64,000 nt of DNA from Planctomycetota bacterium (GTDB taxonomy: Bacteria; Planctomycetota; UBA8742; UBA2392): NCBI GenBank assembly GCA_027493625.1, contig JAOSKM010000001.1, positions 525,489 through 589,488 on the forward strand, read 5' to 3'. Each line of letters starts with the position of its first letter. Position 1 is the stretch's first letter. Shown one piece after another: positions 15,294 to 24,272 of this stretch. Under the pieces are notes generated by a model. That model saw nothing but the letters and a program-made list of their open reading frames with translations. It was not told the origin of the DNA and did no database searches. The position numbers were made by a program, and so were the translations under genes.

Positions 15294-15549
15294 GAGTGAT
15301 CCCCTTGAGTCGAACCGCACCGTTCGAGAACTGTGAAATTGCGCTGGCGCGCACCGCACCGCATCGGGGCAGAGGCGACCGTCACAGCCGGGGATGAACT
15401 GAGCTAGAAACCCGGTGAAGCGGCGCCGCCACTCCGAGAGAGGCGCCGTCAGCGGAAAGGAATGCGGCAGAGGTTCCACATGGTGAACTGCCTGTTCCGG
15501 GTCTGGAACTGAGTGGCTTACGAGGCTGCGGGATTACGAGAAAAATGAA

Positions 15550-15577
15550 GAAGGACGGCACCGGAGTGCCGTCCTTC
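15550..15577 (-). terminator. Rho-independent terminator of selenoprotein copy 2
   Basis: A perfect 12-bp stem, arms GAAGGACGGCAC and GTGCCGTCCTTC, with a 4-nt loop, followed on the minus strand by TTCATTTTT. It starts 18 nt after the stop at 15596, so this gene is transcribed separately from the next paralog. Confidence 0.85.
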
Positions 15578-15595
15578 CTTTGTGCGTCACCGATG

Positions 15596-16444
15596 TTACT
15601 TGACGGAGCTGATCGCTTCGTCCACTTCCTTCTCCAGGTCGGTCTTCTTGACGACCTTGGCCAGTTCCTTCAGGCCTTCGACGTCACCCTTCTCGACCAG
15701 GGCGTCCTTCTGCTCACGGTACTTGTCCATGATTTCGTGGTACAGGCGCACCGAAGCCTCCTGGGCGTCCAGGCCGACCACGCCCTCTCCGAAGTTCTTC
15801 AGCAGGGTCTTCAGGGCGTTCTTGCTGTCGTCCTTCTCCACCGCCTGCTGAGCCTTCTCGAGGTTCTTCTGCAGCTTCTTGTTCGCGTCCTCGACCAGGT
15901 CCGCAACCTTGGTGATCATGGCCTTCAGCTTGTCGGCCTTGACCTTCTCGTCGGTGCGGAAGTACTCGTTGCCGAACCAGTCGCAAACCAGCACCGCGGC
16001 CTTGCCCACCGCGATGTTGTATTCGCGCGAGGGGTTGTCGCTGAGCAGCTTGGAAGTCGGAACGACTGAGGTCTCCGCCCACGGCGACTTTTCACGGTCG
16101 GCCGTGTAGGGAACCTTCACGAACATCGCGTCAGTCTTGCTGAGTTCAGCCAGGTCTTCACCGTACATGGTGAAGTCGCTGTCTGCTTCGTTCGGGAAAT
16201 ACAGCACGATCGGGCGCTTTTCTGCAGCCGCCGACTCGATCGAGCTTGAGGAAGCCTTCTGCCAGGAGGGAACCTTGGCAGGATCGGCAACGGGCTTAGC
16301 TGCACCGCCACCACCACCACTTGGACCGGCAACACGGCCGACCTTCGCAGGACCGCATCAGCCAGCCGACAGCGGCTGCGCAACAACGCCGGCGAGACAG
16401 CTCACCGCGATGCTGAGGGCCGCAAAAGAAAGGAACTTCTTCAT
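15596..16444 (-). CDS. Secreted selenoprotein of an unrecognised family, copy 2 (clean in-frame UGA)
   Basis: From ATG 16444 the frame is open to 15596 except for one UGA (16358-16360), giving 282 residues. The layout is a signal peptide (Lys-Lys start, hydrophobic core, likely cut after VVA), AQPLSAG, Sec29-Cys30, then KVGRVAGP, a Gly linker, and the domain shared with the two downstream paralogs (VLYFPNEADSDF, FVKVPYTADREKSPW, VPTSKLLSDNPSREYN, DWFGNEYFR, LQKNLEKAQQA). Conservation of encoded sequence on both sides of the UGA, which a true stop would not allow, shows read-through. No CxxC is present in the thioredoxin-like part; the redox centre would be the N-terminal U-C pair. It lies on the same strand as selA and tRNA-Sec. 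Confidence 0.88.
16324..16360 (-). promoter_or_regulatory. UGA (Sec) codon and candidate bacterial SECIS, copy 2
   Basis: UGA is at 16360-16358. Nucleotides 15-21 after it (GGUCGGC) pair with 28-34 (GCCGGUC), including two G-U pairs. The 6-nt loop CGUGUU starts at nucleotide 22 and contains GU. Loop distance equals that in copy 1 although the stem sequence differs, which argues for selection on structure. Confidence 0.7.
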
Positions 16445-16602
16445 TTGCACTCTCCCGATTGGAGTAAGGACTAAATTCGCACCGGTCGCACTTCAGAACG
16501 ATACACCCGGTTGAGCGTATCGTCTATTGTGTAGGCGAGATTCTTTACGCCTTACAGTTTTTCTTGAAGTTAAATCTTCTGCAAATCGTGACAATTATCT
16601 GG

Positions 16603-16630
16603 TTGATTACGAAAGCGATCTCTTTATAAA
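16603..16630 (+). promoter_or_regulatory. Likely sigma-70 promoter of the superoxide dismutase gene
   Basis: TTGATT (16603-16608), a 16-nt spacer, and TATAAA (16625-16630), in an AT-rich stretch 57 nt before the start codon. The remaining gap 16445-16602 should also hold the divergent promoter of the selenoprotein; it contains a CGATAC/GTATCG inverted pair near 16500-16524. Confidence 0.55.
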
Positions 16631-16686
16631 TACCTGCACTTTCGTCTTTCGGGCCTTCCGCCCGGGTTTACTGACTGGAGATTTTC

Positions 16687-17267
16687 ATGCCCTTCGAACT
16701 GCCTGCACTGCCCTGGGAAAAGAACGCCCTCGAGCCCCACATCTCTGCCGAGACCCTCGACTACCACTACGGCAAGCACCACAACGCCTACGTTACGAAC
16801 CTCAACAAGCTTACCGAGGGCAAGCCCGAGGCGAGCAAGTCACTGGAGGAACTGATCAAGACCACCGAAGGCGGCCTGTTCAACAACGCCGCCCAGGTCT
16901 GGAACCACACCTTCTACTGGCATTGCATGAAGCCGAACGGCGGCGGCGCGCCCAGCGGCAAGCTGGCTGACGCCATCAAAAAGGACTTCGGCAGCTTCGA
17001 CGAGTTCAAAAAGCAGTTCGTGGAGGCCGCCACCACCCAGTTCGGCAGCGGCTGGGCATGGCTGGTGAAGGGCAAAGACGGCAAGCTGAAGGTGACCAAG
17101 ACCGGCAACGCCGACTGCCCGATCAAGCATGGCGACACGCCCTGCTTACCATCGACGTGTGGGAGCACGCCTACTACATCGACTTCCGCAACGCCCGCCC
17201 CAAGTACATCGAGACCTTCATGGACAAGCTCGTCAACTGGGATTTTGTAGCCAAGAACCTGGGCTAA
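16687..17267 (+). CDS. sod: Fe/Mn superoxide dismutase, interrupted by a 1-nt deletion
   Basis: Dismutates superoxide in the cytoplasm. The N-terminus [18 protein letters not shown], metal ligand His in [11 protein letters not shown], second His in [13 protein letters not shown], and ligands Asp and His in [10 protein letters not shown] are all present. The last block is in a different frame: one C is missing in CCC at 17140-17142 (CCCC expected for [12 protein letters not shown]). With that base restored the protein is about 194 residues, the normal size, ending at TAA 17267. Metal preference (Fe or Mn) is not decided. The ribosome site is CTGGAG, and a strong terminator follows. Confidence 0.9.
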
Positions 17268-17281
17268 TTGCGCGAACCGGC

Positions 17282-17315
17282 AAAACGGGGACGGGCTTGC
17301 GCCCGTCCCCGTTTT
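17282..17315 (+). terminator. Terminator of sod
   Basis: A perfect 15-bp stem (AAAACGGGGACGGGC with GCCCGTCCCCGTTTT) with loop TTGC, 14 nt after the sod stop. The TTTT is part of the stem, as in many intrinsic terminators. Confidence 0.85.
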
Positions 17316-17338
17316 CAACTCAGGCTCCGGGGGCAATC

Positions 17339-18268
17339 ATGGACAAACCACTCGCGGGCAAAATCGCCGTCGTCGCCGGCGCCACTCGCGGCGCCGGGCG
17401 CGGAATCGCCACCGCCCTCGGCGAAGCGGGCGCTACCGTATACTGCACCGGCCGCAGTGTCGCTGGTGTGCCGGGCATGGCGAATCGGCCTGAAACCATC
17501 CACGAAACGGCTGAAATCGTGACTGCCCGCGGCGGCCGCGGCATCGCGGTGCGCGCGGATCACAGTGACCCGGCGCAGGTGGCGGCGCTGTTCGAGCAGG
17601 TGGGGGAGTTCGACATCCTGGTCAACGACATCTGGGGCTGCGAAGACCTGATGGACTGGGGCAAGAAACTCTGGGAGGCCAAGCTCGAGAACGGCCTGAC
17701 CATCATCGACCGCGCGATCAAGACCCACATCATCACCAGCCATTACGGCCTTCCGCAGCTCCGCAAGGGCGGCCTGGTGGTGGAGATCACGGACGGCGAC
17801 GGCTTCTATTATCGGGGCAACTTCTTCTATGACCTGGTGAAAACCAGCGTGATCCGCATGGCGTTCGCGCTGTCGCAAGAGCTGAAGGAGCGCGGCATCA
17901 CTGCGCTGGCCGTGACACCCGGCTTCCTGCGCAGTGAGTGGATGCTGGCCCACTTCGGCGTCAGCGAAAGCAACTGGCGCGACGCTGTTGCCAAGGTGCC
18001 CGAGTTCATCGAGTCCGAGACGCCGCTATTCGTGGGCCGCTGCGTTGCCGCGCTGGCCGCCGATCCCAGAGTGAATGAGCGCAACGGCCGCGTGTACGCC
18101 TCGTGGGACCTGGCCGAAGACTACAAGGTGATCGACGCCGACGGCGCGCGTCCGCACTTCAAACGCTGGCTGGAGCAGAACATGCCCAAGGTGGCGGCGG
18201 GCTGGAAGCGGCTCGATGACCAGTTCTACAGCTACTGGGGCAGCATGCCCTACAACATGCCCGAGTAG
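17339..18268 (+). CDS. Short-chain dehydrogenase/reductase
   Basis: A 309-residue NAD(P)-dependent oxidoreductase with a Rossmann fold. The cofactor loop is AGATRGAGRGIA (the Gly-rich TGxxxGxG position), a TGRS follows strand 2 and suggests NADP preference, and the active-site pair is in YDLVK (YxxxK). It then has VTPGFLRSEWML after the catalytic region. It is about 50 residues longer than a classical SDR, with an added C-terminus rich in Trp and Tyr, and resembles the DHRS1-like group. The start is the first ATG after the sod terminator. Substrate is unknown. Confidence 0.8.
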   Translation: MDKPLAGKIAVVAGATRGAGRGIATALGEAGATVYCTGRSVAGVPGMANRPETIHETAEIVTARGGRGIAVRADHSDPAQVAALFEQVGEFDILVNDIWGCEDLMDWGKKLWEAKLENGLTIIDRAIKTHIITSHYGLPQLRKGGLVVEITDGDGFYYRGNFFYDLVKTSVIRMAFALSQELKERGITALAVTPGFLRSEWMLAHFGVSESNWRDAVAKVPEFIESETPLFVGRCVAALAADPRVNERNGRVYASWDLAEDYKVIDADGARPHFKRWLEQNMPKVAAGWKRLDDQFYSYWGSMPYNMPE

Positions 18269-18325
18269 CGCCACAGCCGTGCCGTGAAGCGTTCTCAGCG
18301 CACACTGGACGACGAAACTTCCGAT

Positions 18326-19883
18326 TCAATAACCGGGTCGGACCAGCAGTTTGCCGGTTACATGGGTTGGGTCGAGGGCGTCGATGAACAGGACGTGAGT
18401 AAGCTCGTGGCCGCCTTCCTTTTCACCCAACAGCAGCACGAACTTACCGGCGTAGGGCAGGCAGACTTCATAAGCGCCGCCTTTGTATTGCCAACGGTTG
18501 TGGTACCAGCAGCCGTAAGTTCTAGGCCAGTGGTCGCGGCGCTTGGTTCCAAGGGCCCGCTCAAGTCCTTGCGGAAATCCGAGCTTGCTGTCCCAAGGAC
18601 TGTCACCAAACGCAACGTCTTTGGGAAGTTCTAGTCCGGAGCGGCCTTTTAGGGCCGCTAAAAAGGAATCCCAATCAAGTTCTAGGTCGTCGGGAACCGG
18701 AATCAGGTCGTTGCCGGCAGTCATGATTCTTGAGGGGTTGTCACGCAACAAACACTCACCGGGTACTTCCAAAGACGGAATGGATACCAAGAGCTCTTTG
18801 GCCTTCAGTGACACACTGAGGTTCCAGTCAGCGGCTTCGATTTCGCTTCGATCAAGGAAGAGGGGCACGTAGCCGGATTTCCAGATCGCGATCACGTTGG
18901 GATGTACCCGGCCCATCCCCGTGCGAGGCTCGGGCAATTTGAACTCGCAACGGCCTGCACCGTCGGTGCGGCCCAGCACGTTGCTGCCGTAAAGAATCAT
19001 CGCGTCGGCGATGGGGCTGCCGGACGCATCCGCTACTTTGGCAGCACAGGATGTGTATGATTCGAGCTTGTCCAGAGGCTCCAAGTGCAAGGAGACATGG
19101 CCACCGCTGTTTAACTGCTGCCGTTGGAACAGGTTGCCCGAACCCAAACCCATGCGGGTCACGAGCGCCTCGCCAAGGCCGCCGCCAACTTGCTTCGCGC
19201 GCACTACAAGCACATCGTTCCGGGGAAGAGGAACCGCGATTTCAAGCCGACTGTACTTTCTTCCCTTCTTGGGCTGCGGAGCCAACCGCCAACCCTGACC
19301 GGTCAGGGAAGAGCGTACCTCGACCCACTCAATTGCTTTTTCGCTTGTGCTCTCACCGGGCGCGTCCTGCAGGAAGAAAATCCCAATGTACACGGCGTCG
19401 TCAAAGGCTGTGCGCGGGTGGTAGTTGGGCCCGGAAATCCTCCACTGTGCTGACTCGGCAAAGATGAAATAGTTCTCGTCATATCCCTCAGGGGCGGTTT
19501 GCGGAGGCAAATCATCAGACCAGCGCGGAGCGATGTAGAGTTCGTGGTTCAAGTCCGGGAGTTGTTCGATGGGCGTCCATGCAGGCTGACCTGGCGGATC
19601 AGTTTCAGTCACCACAGGTGGCGTGTTCCCCCTTCGGCTCCGAGTTTTCGGGCGGTGGCATCTCTTCGCCGGGGTCGGGGCTGTCGTCGCTCCTGCCACC
19701 GCAGGCGTTGTCGAGTTCAAGCGGCTTACTTACGCTGCGAGCGTCAAAGGCAAGCTCGGAGTTCGCGACTGCCACTATGGGACCTGTATCGCCGCTGAAA
19801 TCCAGCAGGACGAACACGGCCAACGCCAACACTGCGGCGGCGGAAACGAGAAGAACGAGAGTTTTTGCGTTGCTTCGCTGCAT
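18326..19883 (-). CDS. Membrane-anchored extracellular protein coupled to the RTX gene, unknown function (1-nt insertion)
   Basis: The N-terminus (about 30 residues) has one membrane helix (LVLLVSAAAVLALAVFVLL). It is followed by an acidic Pro-rich linker and a ~400-residue outer part with an Ig-like or carboxypeptidase-regulatory-like segment (ADASGSPIADAMILYG...TDGAGRCEF). An extra G in the run at 19628-19632 separates the anchor from the rest; with four instead of five, the frame runs PKGNTPPVV without a break, about 518 residues. The ATG overlaps the stop of the RTX gene (ATGA), so the two are translated together. I do not recognise the main domain. Confidence 0.65.
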
Positions 19884-21949
19884 CAGCGTACCGGGGGTTT
19901 ATTCTGGGTTGACGCGGGCGGATAGTCGTCAGGGGGCAGACTCAGTAGGGAGTTGGCCACGGTTGCGGTTTCGAGCGGCGCCTGAACGTCGTTCACGTCC
20001 ACGTCGTCAATCCAGAACGTGTCAATGCCGCCGTCTCCCGTGACATTGTCGGGTCTTGCAGCCGGGTCAGGTACTGCGAGCGGATTATCGAAGCAGTCCA
20101 GGATATCGTTTCCGTCCCCGCCGCTGAGCGTGTCCTGGTAGTCGCCGCTGCGATCGATCAACGTGTCATCTCCGTTCTGGCCATAGATTCTGTCCTGACC
20201 ATCCCCACCGTCGAACTTGTCGTTGTCATCGCCGCCTGACAGGGTGTCACTGCCGGCATCGCCCCAGATGTAATCATCACCCGAATCGCCGGTAATCACG
20301 TCATCCCCTTCGCCGCCGGCGATGTAATCGCCTCCCGCTCCGCCATCGATTGTATCGTTGCCGTCGCCGCCGTTGATTCTATCGATGCCGTCGAAACCCC
20401 AGATCGTGTCCTCACCGGCGTCTCCCCAGAGCCAGTCGTCGCCGTCGTCGCCAATGAGAGTATCACTGCCATCGTCTCCGGCGATGTAGTCGTTCCCTTC
20501 GTCACCGTAAATCGTATCGTCGCCGATGCCGCCATTGATCCGGTCCCCGTCGTCACCAGTAACGTTAGCCTCGCCCCCTCTGATCGTATCGTCACCCTCT
20601 TCGCCATAGAGATGATCTGGGCCTTCTTGTCCCCAGATAACATCCCACTCGCCGGACGAACGCTCCCCTTCGTCCCCCAGGCGTGGTCGTCGCCAGCACC
20701 GCAGCGGATCTGGTCTGAACCCAATCCACCCCAGATTCGATCTACGCCGTCCTCTCCAGCAAGCGGCTTGGGATGAAAGCCGTCATCGCCGTCGTTGCCG
20801 TAGATCTTGTCGTCTCCCGCACCACCGTAGATGACGTCAAAATCCTCCCCACCATCAAGCTGATCGTCCCCGGCTTCTCCGAAGATTTCATCCTGTCCCG
20901 TACCACCCCAGTACACAAAGTCATCTCCCGCCCCGCACTTGATCGTGTACGAGCCGCTGCTTCCGTAAACATATATGTGGTCTGTGTGCCCCGGGCTGTC
21001 GTCAGTTGCCCAGTCACCCCACACCTGGCCCGTGTTTGACCACAGGTAGATTGTATCGATGCCGTCGCCGCCGCTGACTTCGATTGTGTTGTCTTTATCA
21101 GCCGCCACGTAGATGGTGTCGCCGCCCGGCCCCGCGTGGATTGTGTCGCCGCCTCCAACCGAGTAGATCTCATCAGCGCCACCTGTGATCTGAACAGCCG
21201 ACGTCTTTGCATCACCGTAAATATCATCAGTGCCAGGTCCACCCCAAATAGTGTCGTTCCCGACGTCGTCACCGCCTACCGCCAGCTGCCCATCGGGACC
21301 TTCGCCGCAAACCAAAACGTCGCTGCCTTCATCACCCCACAAAGTGTCCTTGCCGTCCTCACCCCAGATGGAGTCGCCACCCGCATTACCATGAAGCTCG
21401 TCATCGCCTTTGCCGCCGAGGATGAAGTCGTTGTCCTCGTTGCCGTTGATGGTGTCGTCTCCGTCCATTCCGAACAGATAGTCGCGCTTGTCTGCGCCTG
21501 CGATGACATCATCGCCGGCCATGCCAAACACGATGCCCTGCTTGCCCGTTGCAACCTGAACCGGGGCGAAGGAAAATCCGTCAGCGAACATTGTTCCGAT
21601 GATGAGGTGGAATGGACCAACTATGACGGAAGTCGTCACCAGCTCTGTGTAGCTGCCTTTGGCTTCCACGCCTCCGTCTTCGTTCCTGACTGTGTACTTT
21701 TTTCCTGGTAAAAAAACCCGGGAGTGCACCAACTCCAGTCAACTCCACAGTCCACTCCACGGGTGGATTGGCCGTGTAGTTGGTGACCGTCAGTTCGATG
21801 TCCGTGCCACTCCACTTCCACCCTGTTGGGGTTGGAGCGCTGGGGTACGTCGGCGCTTTCTCACGAGGGCCGAAGTAGGTGCTGGCAGGCTCGGCGTGCA
21901 GCGAGATCGGCAGAATCATCAACGACAATACGAGAAGTGTTCGAAGCAT
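19883..21949 (-). CDS. Secreted RTX-type calcium-binding repeat protein (two indels)
   Basis: A signal peptide (LRTLLVLSLMILPISLHA) leads into a ~60-residue region and then some 500 residues of nonapeptide repeats of the GGxGxDxUx type (GGKGDDELHG, GEDGKDTLWG, GGAGDDKIYG). These fold into Ca-loaded parallel beta rolls outside the cell. Two indels break the frame: an extra base in the T6/A7 runs near 21697-21716, and a missing G at 20674-20678. With both corrected the frame is open from ATG 21949 to TGA 19883, about 688 residues. Unlike most RTX toxins it has an N-terminal Sec signal. No enzymatic domain is visible. Role unknown; surface layer or adhesion is possible. Confidence 0.75.
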
Positions 21950-22120
21950 ACCCCCCCCTGAGATAAATAATCGGAAAACCTGCCGTACGGTACGCTTCTT
22001 CAAGCGGTGATCAATGCTGCATTACACTTAAATCTTCTCGGCTTCTTTCTGGAGGCTTGACCTATGCCGTTTGCCCCGTCGCGGGCTTGTTTCCGGGGGC
22101 TTTGCGCCACACTTTACGCC

Positions 22121-22939
22121 ATGAACGACACGCAACCGCTTGAATCCGAGGCCTGGGGCAAACGCAGCGGCAGCGAAGACGAAGCGCGCTTCCTTGAGGG
22201 GCCGACATCGCGGCGCTCAGAGTTTGCCCGCGCCGTGCGCATCTTCCTTGAACTGATCAGGGGCTTCCGCGCCCTGCACTTCGTGGGGCCCTGCGTCACG
22301 GTGTTCGGCTCGGCGCGCTTTGCCGAGTCTCACCCGTACTACACGCTCGCGCGCGAGGTCGGCCGTGAGCTGGGGCGCGCCGGCTTCACCGTCATGACCG
22401 GCGGCGGGCCCGGCGTGATGGAGGCCGCCAACCGCGGCGCCCGCGACGTGGGTGCTCCCTCCGTGGGCTGCAACATCAAGCTGCCGCGTGAGCAACAGCC
22501 GAACCCGTACCTCGATAAGTGGGTGGACTTCCGCTACTTCTTCGTGCGCAAGATGATGCTGGTGAAGTACAGCTACGGCTTCATCGTGCCGCCCGGCGGC
22601 TTCGGCACCATGGACGAGGTGTTCGAGGCCGCCACGCTGATCCAGACCGGCAAGATCCGCGAGTTCCCGCTGGTGCTGCTGGGCGTCGAGTACTGGAAGC
22701 CGATGCTGGAGTACCTCGAGAACACCATGGTGCGCGCGGGCACCATCGACCAGGCCGACGTCAACCGCCTGTTCCTGACCGATTCGCCGAAAGAGGCCGT
22801 GGAGTTCGTGACGGCGGCCGCGATCGACAAGTTCGGCCTGAAGTACCGCAAGCGCCGCCCCAGCCACTGGTACTACGGCGAGAAACGCGAGCCCTTCAAG
22901 GCCCAGCCCGCGCCTGTCGTCGCGCGCGACGATTCATAG
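22121..22939 (+). CDS. LOG family protein (Rossmann-type nucleoside phosphate hydrolase-like)
   Basis: A ~272-residue protein with the hallmark PGGFGTMDE motif (PGGxGTxxE) and the preceding FFVRKMMLVKYS helix, as in cytokinin-activating LOG enzymes and bacterial YgdH/PpnN-like nucleosidases. TVFGSARF and MTGGGPGVMEAANRGA form the nucleotide-binding part. LOG enzymes release ribose 5-phosphate from nucleoside monophosphates; older annotations call them lysine decarboxylases. An in-frame ATG at 22064 with GGAGG upstream would add 19 residues and is also possible. The last 6 nt overlap the convergent gene. Confidence 0.85.
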   Translation: MNDTQPLESEAWGKRSGSEDEARFLEGPTSRRSEFARAVRIFLELIRGFRALHFVGPCVTVFGSARFAESHPYYTLAREVGRELGRAGFTVMTGGGPGVMEAANRGARDVGAPSVGCNIKLPREQQPNPYLDKWVDFRYFFVRKMMLVKYSYGFIVPPGGFGTMDEVFEAATLIQTGKIREFPLVLLGVEYWKPMLEYLENTMVRAGTIDQADVNRLFLTDSPKEAVEFVTAAAIDKFGLKYRKRRPSHWYYGEKREPFKAQPAPVVARDDS

Positions 22940-23544
22940 TTGTGCGGGCTCGGCCGGCGCGCGCAGCGCCCGCCGCAGGTAATCAGCCACGGCCAGCGCG
23001 CCGATCACGGCCGCCGCAACCGCGAAGTGCAGCTGCATCTCGCTGCCCGCAAGGATCGCCCACAGGGCGGCGAACTGGCTGACCGTCGCCAGCTTGCCCA
23101 GCAGGCCAGCGCGCAGGTCGAGCTTGCGGCGGCCGGGCATGGCGCGCCAGGCAAGCACCATGGGGCCCAGCAGGATTTCGCGCGTGGCGATCAGCGCCAG
23201 CAGGTACCAGGGCGGCTGGTACAGCCACCACACGGCGCCCAGCACGGAGACCACGAAGGTCTTGTCGCACAGGGGTCAAGCCACGCCCCGCGCCCGCCCT
23301 TCTCGCCCAGGCCGCGGGTGGGCAGGCCCTTGGCGCGGCGGCGCTTGCGCACACGGCGCGCGAACCAGCCGTCCAGCATGTCGGAACCTGCGGCGGCAGC
23401 CATCAAAGCTGCCAGCGCCCATGGCCACTGCACCAGCGCCCAGGCGGCCAAAGCCATCGGCAGCCGCACCAGAGTCAGCAGGTTGGGCAGGGAGAAGATC
23501 GGCTCCTGCGCGGGCGCTGCTTCGGCCTGTTCGGGTTGCGTCAT
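22934..23544 (-). CDS. CDP-alcohol phosphatidyltransferase (PgsA-like), interrupted by a 1-nt deletion
   Basis: An inner-membrane phospholipid-synthesis enzyme. The N-terminal part SLPNLLTLVRLPMALAA and motif DMLDGWFARR lie in one frame; the continuation (CDKTFVVSV...) lies in another. Restoring one base in GGGG at 23273-23276 gives GAWLDPLCDKTF and completes the family motif DGxxAR...GxxxDxxxD. The spacer within the motif is longer than the usual eight residues. The restored protein is about 203 residues with six membrane helices. The start ATG overlaps the stop of the upstream nitroreductase gene (ATGA). The product lipid (PGP or other) is not certain. Confidence 0.75.
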
Positions 23545-24203
23545 GGCTCACGCGCCGGGTGGCCCACGGGCAGCAGGTACAGCACCGCCAGTTCGCGGGA
23601 AAGCGCCAGGGCGCGGTGCGCGGCATTGTCGTCGAAGGCGCCGATCGGCACACCGCCCAGGCCCAGCGCCACGGCCTGCAGCAGCAGGTTCTGGGCCGCG
23701 TGGCCGGCCTCCATGTACACGTAGCGCTCGGCGCGGTCGCCGTACTTGCGCGAGGTGCGCTGGTAGTCGGCGGCGATCACGAACACCGCCGGGGCGTCGC
23801 GCACGGCCTCTTGCTCGAGGGCGGCGGCATACAGCGCCGGGCGGGCGTCGTCGTCGGAGATGCGCCGCAGCTTGTGGCCTTGCGGCAGATAGTGGAACAC
23901 GCCGTCAGCCGAGAGCACGTACAGTTCAAGCGGGTAAAGCGCGCCGGCGGAAGGCGCGGTGCGCTGGCCCTCGTCGCCGGTGACGCCCTGGGCGGCCCAG
24001 CACAACTGGGCGATCTCGGCGTCGGTCAGGCGCGCGTCGGTGAACTCGCGCACGGAGCGCCGGCGCTGAAGCAGTTGCTCAAGCGTGTGCTCGCCTACAG
24101 TGCGCGGCCGCGCCATCTCATGAGCCTCCGAGCCGCCGTTGGCCGCCGGCCCGTTCTGCGAAGTGCAGCCAACCAGCAGCAAAGCAGGCAGCAGCCATCT
24201 CAT
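23541..24203 (-). CDS. SagB/ThcOx-type nitroreductase-family lipoprotein
   Basis: A 220-residue FMN-dependent oxidoreductase of the nitroreductase fold with a lipoprotein signal (LLLVGC, Cys13). FMN-binding RRRSVREF, the TAPSAGALYPLELYV block and GLGGVPIGAF are the typical SagB/ThcOx features. SagB enzymes oxidise azolines in peptide natural products, but many stand-alone homologs exist and no peptide-modifying partner is seen here, so the substrate is unknown. Anchoring outside the cytoplasm is unusual for the family. Confidence 0.78.
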   Translation of the reverse strand: MRWLLPALLLVGCTSQNGPAANGGSEAHEMARPRTVGEHTLEQLLQRRRSVREFTDARLTDAEIAQLCWAAQGVTGDEGQRTAPSAGALYPLELYVLSADGVFHYLPQGHKLRRISDDDARPALYAAALEQEAVRDAPAVFVIAADYQRTSRKYGDRAERYVYMEAGHAAQNLLLQAVALGLGGVPIGAFDDNAAHRALALSRELAVLYLLPVGHPAREP

Positions 24204-24272
24204 GCAGACTCAACGCCGGTTTGTCACCTACGATTGCATGCACGACGCAAAGGCGCCGTAGACTGCGCCGCT

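Noticed and set aside
16352..16372. Sec29 or Cys30 as the lipidated residue of a lipobox
   Set aside because: LSAG-U and AG-U-C look a little like lipoboxes, but the Cys paralog has AAQC, which does not fit, and a signal peptidase I site earlier (VVA-QP) is better. Left open only as a remote idea.
13172..16444. A different genetic code in which UGA encodes Gly or Trp
   Set aside because: Many genes in the window end in UGA with a gene start overlapping it (selA, ppa, dxs, antitoxin), so UGA is a normal stop. A tRNA-Sec(UCA) and selA are present instead.
20000..21600. Tandem DNA repeat or CRISPR-like array
   Set aside because: The periodicity is the 27-nt code of Gly/Asp nonapeptide RTX repeats. 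Units vary in DNA sequence and there are no constant repeats with unique spacers.
16570..22039. An 11-mer TTAAATCTTCT shared by the gap before sod and the gap before the LOG gene
   Set aside because: Only two copies in AT-rich gaps, no symmetry and different spacing to the start codons; chance is likely.
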